DNA of 6,912 bases from assembly GCA_900770515.1 (NCBI GenBank), contig CAAHDP010000173.1:1-6912 (forward strand). The letters run 5' to 3'. The position numbers and the translations under genes were made by a program. The notes under the pieces were generated by a model. The model ran no database searches. It worked only from the letters and a program-made list of their open reading frames with translations, and was not told where the DNA came from. This document shows, piece by piece, positions 1 through 4,522 of the stretch. The first letter of the stretch is position 1; every line of letters starts with the position of its first letter. Origin of the DNA: an uncultured Prevotella sp. (GTDB taxonomy: Bacteria > Bacteroidota > Bacteroidia > Bacteroidales > Bacteroidaceae).

Positions 1-941
1 CAGAGATTGTTCACCCAGGACGCATCGTCCCAGCTACTTGCGAAATCGTAGATATCGCAGGTCTCGTAAAGGGTGCCAGCAAGGGCGAAGGTCTTGGTAA
101 TAAATTCTTGGGAAATATCCGTGAGTGCGATGCAATCATCCACGTAATCCGCTGCTTCGACGATGACAACATCGTTCGCGAGGGTGGCGCCAAGGTTGAC
201 CCATTGGAGGATAAGAGCGTCATCGATACAGAGTTGCAGCTCAAAGACCTGGAAACCATCGAATCTCAGCTCGCCAAGCAGCAGAAGACAGCTGCTGCCG
301 GCAACAAGGATGCCAAGCTGATGGTTACCGTTCTCGAGGCTTACAAGGCTGTTCTGGAGCAGGGAAAGAACGCCCGTGGCGTTACTTTCGAAACCAAGGA
401 AGAGCAGAAGGTGGCTCACGACCTCTTCCTCCTCACTACCAAGCCAGTGCTCTACGTAGCCAATGTAGATGAAGCTTCTGCCAAGACCGGCAACGAGTAT
501 AGCAAGAAGGTAGAGGAAATCGCCAAGGAAGAAGGTGCTGAGTGCATGGTCATCGCAGCCAAGACTGAGGAAGACATCGCATCGCTCGAAACCTACGAAG
601 ACAAGCTGATGTTCCTCGAAGAACTCGGCCTGGAAGAGAGCGGCGTAAACCGACTCATCAAGAAGGCATACGCCCTGCTGAACCTTGAAACATTCATCAC
701 CGCCGGTGAGATGGAGGTAAAGGCATGGACCTATCACAAGGGCTGGAAAGCTCCTCAGTGTGCCGGCGTCATCCACACCGACTTCGAGAAGGGATTCATC
801 CGTGCAGAGGTTATCAAGTATGATGACTATATCAAGTATGGCTCTGAAGCTGCCGTACGCGAGGCTGGTAAGCTCGGCATCGAGGGCAAGGAGTACATCG
901 TGCAGGATGGAGACATCATGCACTTCCGTTTCAACGTATAA
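1..941 (+). CDS. ychF: YchF/OLA1 redox- and ribosome-associated P-loop NTPase, 5' end cut by window
   Basis: The reading frame is open from the window edge (first whole codon at 3) to TAA at 939-941, giving 312 residues of a family that is normally about 363-367. Roughly 50-55 N-terminal residues with the P-loop (G1) therefore lie upstream. Visible landmarks, numbered from the first whole codon, are the G3 motif DIAG at about 17-20 followed by the family-typical [16 protein letters not shown], then NIRE-type switch sequence, the NVDE motif at 154-157 (YchF proteins have NxxE instead of NKxD, which is why they prefer ATP over GTP), and a C-terminal TGS domain starting near [13 protein letters not shown] and containing [17 protein letters not shown]. 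YchF is a cytoplasmic translation-associated ATPase linked to the ribosome and stress responses. That role is family knowledge; the sequence itself shows only the conserved fold. lgt follows after 6 bp, so the two are probably co-transcribed. The gene looks intact apart from the cut. Confidence 0.97.
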   Translation, partial: EIVHPGRIVPATCEIVDIAGLVKGASKGEGLGNKFLGNIRECDAIIHVIRCFDDDNIVREGGAKVDPLEDKSVIDTELQLKDLETIESQLAKQQKTAAAGNKDAKLMVTVLEAYKAVLEQGKNARGVTFETKEEQKVAHDLFLLTTKPVLYVANVDEASAKTGNEYSKKVEEIAKEEGAECMVIAAKTEEDIASLETYEDKLMFLEELGLEESGVNRLIKKAYALLNLETFITAGEMEVKAWTYHKGWKAPQCAGVIHTDFEKGFIRAEVIKYDDYIKYGSEAAVREAGKLGIEGKEYIVQDGDIMHFRFNV

Positions 942-947
942 ACGATT

Positions 948-1808
948 ATGACAGCAAATTTGCTAAACTATATCGTATGGGACCCAGACCCAATCCTGGC
1001 TCACCTGGGTCCTATCTCCATCCGATATTACGCCACCTGCTGGATGGTGGGTCTGTTGTTGGGTTATTTGCTCATGCACCGTCTCTACAAGGAGCAGAAG
1101 TTGGGCGAGGATAAGTTTGAACCGCTCTTCATCTACCTCTTCGTCGGCATCCTGGCAGGTGCCCGCCTGGGACACTGCATCTTCTATCAGCCGGAGTATT
1201 TCCTCACCCAGTGGGATCACATCATCGAGATGTTCATCCCGATGCACCACATGGCAGATGGCAGCTGGAAATTCACGGGTTATGAGGGATTGGCAAGTCA
1301 TGGAGGCGTTCTGGGACTGTTCGTTGCCATCTGGCTCTACTGCCGCAAGACCAAGGTGGGCGGCTGGACTTTGCTCGACAACATGGGCATCGTATCAGGC
1401 ATCACCGCCTGCTTCATCCGCCTGGGCAACCTGATGAACTCCGAAATCATCGGCAAGGTAACCAATGTGCCTTGGGCATTCATCTTCGTCAAGGAAGATC
1501 AGTACCCACGCCATCCCGGTCAGCTCTACGAGGCGATAGCCTATCTCTGCTTCTTCCTCCTCATCTTCTTCATCTACAAGAAGAAAGGACCCAAGAGTGT
1601 GGGTAGCGGACTCTATTTCGGTCTTTGCCTTACCCTCATCTTCGTCTTCCGCTTCTTCATCGAATACACGAAGGAGATTCAGGTGGCTTTCGAAGCAGGA
1701 TTGCCAGTAGATATGGGACAGATTCTGAGCCTTCCACTCATCGCCCTTGGCGTATGGAGCATCGCTACCAGCGGCAAGAGAGCGAAGAAGACGGAAAGCA
1801 AAGCATAA
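948..1808 (+). CDS. lgt: Prolipoprotein diacylglyceryl transferase (Lgt)
   Basis: This 286-residue inner-membrane enzyme transfers diacylglyceryl from phosphatidylglycerol to the lipobox cysteine of prelipoproteins, the first step of lipoprotein maturation. The family signature is present: Y27 near the N-terminus, GARLG at 71-75, the HGG motif at 118-120 (SHGGVLG), the hallmark RLGNLMNSEIIG at 158-169 with R158, N161, E166 and G169, PRHPGQLYEA at 187-196, and R235/E239 in RFFIE, matching residues reported as important in E. coli Lgt (R239/E243). Hydrophobic segments occur at about 22-43, 59-80, 117-132, 196-210, 222-238 and 257-273, and the tail after 276 is basic and cytosolic-looking. Two positions differ slightly from the usual signature: the Gly before R158 is Ile, and Lys replaces Arg after G169. 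The length is normal for the family. ATG at 948 is chosen because it opens the family N-terminus; no Shine-Dalgarno is seen, as usual in Bacteroidetes. It lies 6 bp after ychF. Confidence 0.97.
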   Translation: MTANLLNYIVWDPDPILAHLGPISIRYYATCWMVGLLLGYLLMHRLYKEQKLGEDKFEPLFIYLFVGILAGARLGHCIFYQPEYFLTQWDHIIEMFIPMHHMADGSWKFTGYEGLASHGGVLGLFVAIWLYCRKTKVGGWTLLDNMGIVSGITACFIRLGNLMNSEIIGKVTNVPWAFIFVKEDQYPRHPGQLYEAIAYLCFFLLIFFIYKKKGPKSVGSGLYFGLCLTLIFVFRFFIEYTKEIQVAFEAGLPVDMGQILSLPLIALGVWSIATSGKRAKKTESKA

Positions 1809-1864
1809 GATTATCATAAGAATACAGATAGCCAAGGAGAGAAATCTCCCAAGCCATACCAAGG

Positions 1865-1901
1865 AAAAGTTCCGCTCCGTGAAACGGAACGGAACTTTTT
1901 T
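1865..1901 (+). terminator. Intrinsic terminator after lgt
   Basis: The arms 1865-1879 and 1885-1899 pair over 15 positions with a single C/A mismatch around a TGAAA loop (1880-1884). The 3' arm runs directly into six T residues (1896-1901). It sits 56 bp after the lgt stop and before the peptidase gene, so it should end the ychF-lgt transcript. Four A residues on the left make weak bidirectional action possible, but nothing converges on it from the right. Confidence 0.9.
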
Positions 1902-1947
1902 CAGTTACAAGCAATCATTCATCCTAGTAATAACCAACATATAATGT

Positions 1948-3060
1948 ATGAATAGAAATATCATTATAAGCCTTCTCGCCGCACTTCTCCTAGCAAGTTG
2001 CGGATACCAGAAGAAGCCGGAAGCTGCTTCCCCTTCCCGCCAGGGAGCGGGCAAGGACAACCTGCCCCTGAACGCACAGATCATCGGCTCCACCCCTGTC
2101 AAGAACCAGGGCAAGAGCGAACTCTGCTGGGCATACGGCATGCTTGCTACCATCGAGAGCGAGCATATCATGAAGGGCGACTCCGTAAACCTATCCGTGG
2201 CTTACGTTGCACGAATGATGCTTCAGGAGAAAGCCCTGGAATATTATTTCGCACAAGGCAAGAAACCCATCAGCATGCGAGGCATGGCTTCGATGCTCAT
2301 ACATTATATAGATAAGTATGGCGCACAACCATACGACAGCTATGAAGATCCAAAGGATGTGAACTATAAGATTCTCTGTCGAAAGGTGGAGAAACTCTGC
2401 GATGGAGCCATCGCACAGAAGTCGGGCATCGAGAAACTGAAAGATGAGCTCAACAACCTCTTCGACAAGGAAATGGGCTACATGCCTGCCAAGCAGGTAC
2501 ACATGCTCGGTGCCGAATACACCCCATTGGAGTTTGCCCACAGCGTATGCTATCCCGAGGAGTACGTATCACTCACCAGTTTTACCCATCACCCTTACCG
2601 CGAGTACTTCGCCCTTGAAGTACCCGACAATGTGATGCACGATCAGTTTCTCAATCTCCCGCTCGACGAGCTGATGCTCCACATTCAGAAAGCCGTAGAG
2701 AACGGCCATCCGGTTTGCTGGGAAGGCGACATCAGCGAAGAGGGCTTTACCCATGCCCAGGACAACTATGTGGAGGTTCAGAAGATGGAACTCCCCGTAA
2801 CCCCAACTTCCCGCCAGAGAGAGTTTGAACAGCTCCGCACCACCGACGACCACGTGATGGAAATCATCGGCACTTTCCTGAAAGACAAGAAGCGCTACTA
2901 CGTATGCCGCAATTCCTGGGGCAGGAACTGGGCAAACCAGGGCAGAATCTATCTTTCTGAAGACTATCTGCGCCTCAAAACCATCGCCGTGTTCATGAGC
3001 GAGGCAGCTTTCCTCTACGACCAAAGCCCCAAGCCAGCCCCTCAAAAGCCATATATATAA
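1948..3060 (+). CDS. C1-family (papain / bleomycin-hydrolase-like, C1B) cysteine peptidase lipoprotein
   Basis: This 370-residue protein is a predicted secreted lipoprotein with a papain-type peptidase domain. The N-terminus has a short basic start, a hydrophobic stretch I5-L15 and the lipobox L-A-S-C with Cys18, so the mature protein should be lipid-anchored. The catalytic residues can be read directly: oxyanion Gln54 and nucleophile Cys60 in VKNQGKSELCWAYG (51-64), His302 in TTDDHVMEIIG (298-308), and Asn322 in CRNSWGRNW (320-328). The DDH-x-M context around the His and the long insertion between Cys and His resemble the bleomycin hydrolase/PepC (C1B) branch more than classical papain. PepC-type enzymes are cytoplasmic aminopeptidases of about 440-450 residues, so a shorter lipid-anchored version implies periplasmic or surface peptide processing; that location is inference. 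The neighbouring lgt encodes the enzyme that would lipidate it. ATG 1948 is preferred over ATG 1944, which reaches a stop after three codons. I found no TAnnTTTG promoter in the 140 bp upstream. Confidence 0.88.
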   Translation: MNRNIIISLLAALLLASCGYQKKPEAASPSRQGAGKDNLPLNAQIIGSTPVKNQGKSELCWAYGMLATIESEHIMKGDSVNLSVAYVARMMLQEKALEYYFAQGKKPISMRGMASMLIHYIDKYGAQPYDSYEDPKDVNYKILCRKVEKLCDGAIAQKSGIEKLKDELNNLFDKEMGYMPAKQVHMLGAEYTPLEFAHSVCYPEEYVSLTSFTHHPYREYFALEVPDNVMHDQFLNLPLDELMLHIQKAVENGHPVCWEGDISEEGFTHAQDNYVEVQKMELPVTPTSRQREFEQLRTTDDHVMEIIGTFLKDKKRYYVCRNSWGRNWANQGRIYLSEDYLRLKTIAVFMSEAAFLYDQSPKPAPQKPYI

Positions 3061-3114
3061 GGTATAGAAGAGACTGAAATACCCCATATAGCAAGGTATA
3101 GAAGAGGGCTGAAA
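3049..3114 (+). repeat. Imperfect tandem duplication spanning the peptidase gene stop codon
   Basis: Two 31-nt units, 3049-3079 and 3084-3114, share CCATATA, then AAGGTATAGAAGAG, then CTGAAA, and differ by one small deletion and one small insertion plus substitutions. The first unit contains the final codons and TAA of the peptidase gene; the second is entirely intergenic. ATACC (3079-3083) can pair with GGTAT (3095-3099), but there is no T-run behind it, so it is not a convincing terminator. Confidence 0.75.
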
Positions 3115-3145
3115 CGGGTAGGAAACCAGGAAAAGCCAAAAATGG

Positions 3146-3159
3146 TTGACATAGGTCAA
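3146..3159. promoter_or_regulatory. Operator-like inverted repeat TTGAC-N4-GTCAA
   Basis: Two perfect 5-bp half sites, TTGAC and GTCAA, are separated by ATAG. The element lies about 90 bp upstream of the -33 box at 3248, in a position where an activator or repressor could act. Its centre is exactly 33 bp from the centre of the next palindrome (3179-3192). Short inverted repeats of this size occur by chance, so the regulatory reading is tentative. Confidence 0.35.
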
Positions 3160-3178
3160 ATATGTGCTTCATAACACT

Positions 3179-3192
3179 TGTGTGCGCACACA
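3179..3192. promoter_or_regulatory. 14-bp perfect palindrome TGTGTGCGCACACA
   Basis: This uninterrupted palindrome is made of alternating purine and pyrimidine, a composition that favours dimeric protein binding and, under supercoiling, Z-DNA or a cruciform. It lies about 56 bp upstream of the promoter's -33 box, in otherwise AT-rich DNA. No downstream T-run follows directly, so it does not look like a terminator for the peptidase gene. Its function is unknown. Confidence 0.45.
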
Positions 3193-3247
3193 CATAGTTG
3201 ATTTATATCAAAAATAAGGGCTTTTTTGCGATTTTTCCCTCTAAAGA

Positions 3248-3279
3248 TTTGGCTAGTTGCGAAAATCGTCGTACCTTTG
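3248..3279 (+). promoter_or_regulatory. Bacteroidetes primary-sigma promoter upstream of the intergenic RNA
   Basis: TTTG at 3248-3251 (-33 element) and TACCTTTG at 3272-3279 (-7 element, consensus TAnnTTTG) are separated by 20 bp, against a usual spacing of about 19-21. Transcription should start a few bases after 3279, close to 3284. A 7-bp inverted repeat (CGATTTT 3229-3235 and AAAATCG 3262-3268) flanks the -33 box and enters the spacer; it might modulate the promoter but may be chance. No protein gene of normal size follows before a strong terminator at 3673-3714. Confidence 0.85.
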
Positions 3280-3297
3280 CATCGTCATTAAGACAAA

Positions 3298-3498
3298 AGG
3301 TTATTAGGTTTTTAGGTTAAGATTGTTAGTTGTTTAAAAGGTTATTAGTTTAAAGGTAAAAAAAGATTGTTTATTCAAGGACGACAGAAAGAAATTTGTT
3401 TAGGTTATTAGGTTTTTAGGTTTAAGATTGTTAGTTGTTTAGTTAGGTTATTAGTTAGTAAGGTAATTTTAAAAAGATTGTTTATTCAAGGACAATAG
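3298..3498 (+). repeat. Two-copy ~105-nt direct repeat, C-free and TTAGGTT-rich
   Basis: Copy 1 (3298-3387) and copy 2 (3402-3498) share three blocks in the same order. The first is 21 identical bases at 3298-3318 and 3402-3422 (AGGTTATTAGG then TTTTTAGGTT). The second is AAGATTGTTAGTTGTTTA at 3319-3336 and 3424-3441. The third is 23 identical bases at 3360-3382 and 3471-3493, ending GTTTATTCAAGGAC. The offset is 104, 105 and 111, so small indels lie between blocks. TTAGGTT occurs seven times (starts 3304, 3312, 3400, 3408, 3416, 3443, 3511), and AAGATTGTT four times (3319, 3363, 3424, 3474). The + strand has no C at all in 3295-3375 (81 nt) or 3386-3486 (101 nt). A weak third trace follows at about 3511-3540. 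There are no target duplications or transposase, so it is not an obvious mobile element. Confidence 0.9.
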
Positions 3499-3564
3499 GA
3501 TAATGATTCATTAGGTTAAGCGTAACTTAAGGTAAAAAAGACAAATGTATCGGATAACAAAAAG

Positions 3565-3642
3565 ATGACGCCTGAGCAGGACAATGACTGCTTCGGGCAC
3601 TGCAACGGAGGGAAAAAGCTTGTGAAAGCCATCCTCCATTGA
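3565..3642 (+). CDS. Possible 25-residue peptide ORF inside the intergenic RNA
   Basis: ATG 3565 to TGA 3640-3642 encodes 25 residues with an acidic start (MTPEQDND), two cysteines in DCFGHC (residues 8-13), a GGKK turn and a basic, hydrophobic end (LVKAILH). Its G+C is 41 of 78 bases (53%), close to the real genes here and well above the flanking repeats, and it uses codons such as GAC, TGC, ATC, CTC and GCC that are common in the neighbours. It overlaps by ATGA a 7-codon ORF starting at 3545, and is followed after 3 bp by an 8-codon ORF (3646-3672) that stops exactly where the terminator stem begins. ORFs this short arise by chance and the segment is also explained by RNA structure, so I keep it as a possibility only. 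Confidence 0.2.
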   Translation: MTPEQDNDCFGHCNGGKKLVKAILH

Positions 3643-3672
3643 GTTATGAAACATTTGGGAATAAAGTATTAA

Positions 3673-3714
3673 AAGTGCGCAATTTCGAGTGACTCGAAGT
3701 TGCGCACTTCTTTT
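3673..3714 (+). terminator. Strong intrinsic terminator of the intergenic RNA
   Basis: The arms 3673-3689 and 3693-3709 pair over 17 positions with one G-U wobble and no bulge, around a TGA loop, followed by CTTTT at 3710-3714 and more AT-rich sequence. The stem core AAGTGCGCAA / TTGCGCACTT is GC-rich. It is the most stable hairpin I can see in the window and should stop RNA from the 3248-3279 promoter about 100 bp before the next promoter. Confidence 0.92.
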
Positions 3715-3726
3715 ATATACAGAATC

Positions 3727-3781
3727 TTAAGCCCCATAAACACTTTTACACGCCGCTTTTCAAGCCCAATATGCACTTTTA
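3727..3781. repeat. Pair of 22-bp direct repeats upstream of the rpoN-operon promoter
   Basis: Unit A (3727-3748) and unit B (3760-3781) share AAGCCC near one end and CACTTTTA at the other, with 18 of 22 positions identical and starts exactly 33 bp apart. That is about three helical turns, which would place both on the same DNA face. They lie 34-88 bp upstream of the -33 element at 3815, where activator or repressor sites are commonly found. No protein has been assigned to them; the regulatory reading is inference. Confidence 0.5.
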
Positions 3782-3814
3782 TGGATAGCTTTATAATAAT
3801 ATACACTAAATTAT

Positions 3815-3845
3815 TTTGTTTTACCAACTAAAAATTGTAATTTTG
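3815..3845 (+). promoter_or_regulatory. Bacteroidetes primary-sigma promoter for the 214-aa gene and rpoN
   Basis: TTTG at 3815-3818 and TAATTTTG at 3838-3845 match the -33/-7 form TTTG and TAnnTTTG with exactly 19 bp between them. Initiation a few bases further on leaves a 5' untranslated region of about 20-25 nt before ATG 3872, with AAAAAGAAT and no strong Shine-Dalgarno ahead of the start. Only 6 bp separate the 3872 gene from rpoN, so this should be the main promoter of sigma-54 expression. Confidence 0.88.
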
Positions 3846-3871
3846 CAGAAGATTATAAGATTAAAAAGAAT

Positions 3872-4516
3872 ATGGCAAAACATCCTCTTTGGAACGACGA
3901 TTACTGGCTCTTGCTTCTCCAACTCTATCAGAAGAAGCCAATGGGCGTAAAGCCACTATACTCTAAGGGTATAGTAGATTTAAGCCTGGAGCTGCACATA
4001 CAACCTGAGTATTTGCACGAGCAAATGTTCAAGTTGCAACGAGTTACGCCTCGTATCAAACGACTTTGGGATAAGTATGCCGACAATCCTCGACTACTTT
4101 CCCACGACATCAGCATCCTGCGCAAGATGAACGGATGCGGAAATGCAAAGGATTTCTTTGCAGGAGTAGAAGTGCGCGAATCGTTTGAGAAAGATTGGGA
4201 ACCGCTGGCTGAAGAGCCATCGCTCACACCTATCAAACTCATCATCATTCTCGACCTCTACTTCCAGCTCACCCCTATCACCATGGTGCCGGAAACTCCC
4301 GAAATCATTGATCTGGGAAAACTGATGAAGATTTCGCCCAAACTGATTGCGGAAGTCATGACTGACTATCAGTACTGTGACCCTTACCTCAACAGGCAGA
4401 AAGCGCCAGACAGCAAGATACTTCAGGCATGCAAGGCTATCTGGCACAGATATGGAAACGGAAATCCGGATAAATTGAATCAGCTTGCCATCAAACTGCA
4501 AGAATACTTTAAATAA
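3872..4516 (+). CDS. Conserved-looking hypothetical protein with internal tandem duplication, in operon with rpoN
   Basis: I do not recognise this 214-residue family. It is soluble, has no signal peptide or membrane segment, and is rich in helix-forming residues. It is made of two related halves. Residues 12-60 align without a gap to 123-171 (offset 111) with 12 of 49 identities: L16/L127, L18/L129, Y19/Y130, I34/I145, D36/D147, L37/L148, I43/I154, P45/P156, E50/E161, M52/M163, Q56/Q167 and P60/P171. After a 14-15 residue insertion in the second half, the W-x-x-Y and NP signatures recur (W66, Y69, N72-P73 versus W191, Y194, N198-P199). The segment IVDLSLELHIQPEYLHEQM and its partner IIDLGKLMKISPKLIAEVM have helix-turn-helix-like spacing, which hints at nucleic-acid or protein binding but does not prove it. 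It is first in the operon, 6 bp ahead of rpoN, so a link to sigma-54 function is plausible by context only. The family name is unknown to me. Confidence 0.85.
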   Translation: MAKHPLWNDDYWLLLLQLYQKKPMGVKPLYSKGIVDLSLELHIQPEYLHEQMFKLQRVTPRIKRLWDKYADNPRLLSHDISILRKMNGCGNAKDFFAGVEVRESFEKDWEPLAEEPSLTPIKLIIILDLYFQLTPITMVPETPEIIDLGKLMKISPKLIAEVMTDYQYCDPYLNRQKAPDSKILQACKAIWHRYGNGNPDKLNQLAIKLQEYFK

Positions 4517-4522
4517 ATAGAT

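Larger units (their letters stand above)
3284..3714 (+). ncRNA. Candidate ~430-nt non-coding RNA with repetitive C-free 5' half and structured 3' half
   Basis: The unit is bounded by a near-consensus promoter (3248-3279) and a strong intrinsic terminator (3673-3714), with no ORF of normal gene size on this strand. Its 5' half (about 3295-3498) consists of a twice-repeated unit almost devoid of C, hence unable to form stable GC stems. Its 3' half is GC-richer and can fold. CAACGGAGGG (3603-3612) pairs imperfectly with TCCTCCATTG (3632-3641), enclosing an inner hairpin GCTT-GTGA-AAGC (3618-3629) whose loop fits the GNRA class, and TGC-TTCGG-GCA lies just 5' of it (3589-3599). I could not match it to tmRNA, RNase P RNA, SRP RNA, 6S RNA or a riboswitch class by recognisable motifs. 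It could instead be a carrier of small peptides (see 3565-3642). Because the terminator precedes the next promoter, it is a stand-alone RNA and not a leader of the 3872 gene, unless the terminator is conditional. The 5' end is inferred from the promoter. Confidence 0.6.

Noticed and set aside
108..941. Independent 277-codon gene starting at TTG 108
   Set aside because: Conserved YchF sequence ([17 protein letters not shown]) continues in frame upstream to the window edge, so 108 is an internal leucine codon.
3249..3260. Sigma-54 promoter (TTGGC...TTGC) near rpoN, suggesting autoregulation
   Set aside because: Only 6 bp separate GG (3251-3252) from GC (3259-3260), whereas -24/-12 promoters need 10 bp between them; the primary-sigma match at the same place is far better.
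3298..3498. Insertion sequence or MITE
   Set aside because: The copies are direct repeats without terminal inverted repeats or target-site duplication, and sit precisely between a promoter and a terminator.
3298..3517. CRISPR array or telomere-like repeat
   Set aside because: TTAGGTT copies are short, irregularly spaced and not separated by unique spacers of constant length; there are no cas genes and the chromosome context is ordinary.
3511..3639. 42-codon minus-strand ORF inside the candidate ncRNA
   Set aside because: It has no promoter or terminator of its own on that strand and no recognisable motif, and it ends within the repeat tract; most likely chance.
3541..3714. Riboswitch or attenuator for the 3872 gene
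   Set aside because: The terminator ends about 100 bp before a complete independent promoter for that gene, and no known aptamer core is recognisable.
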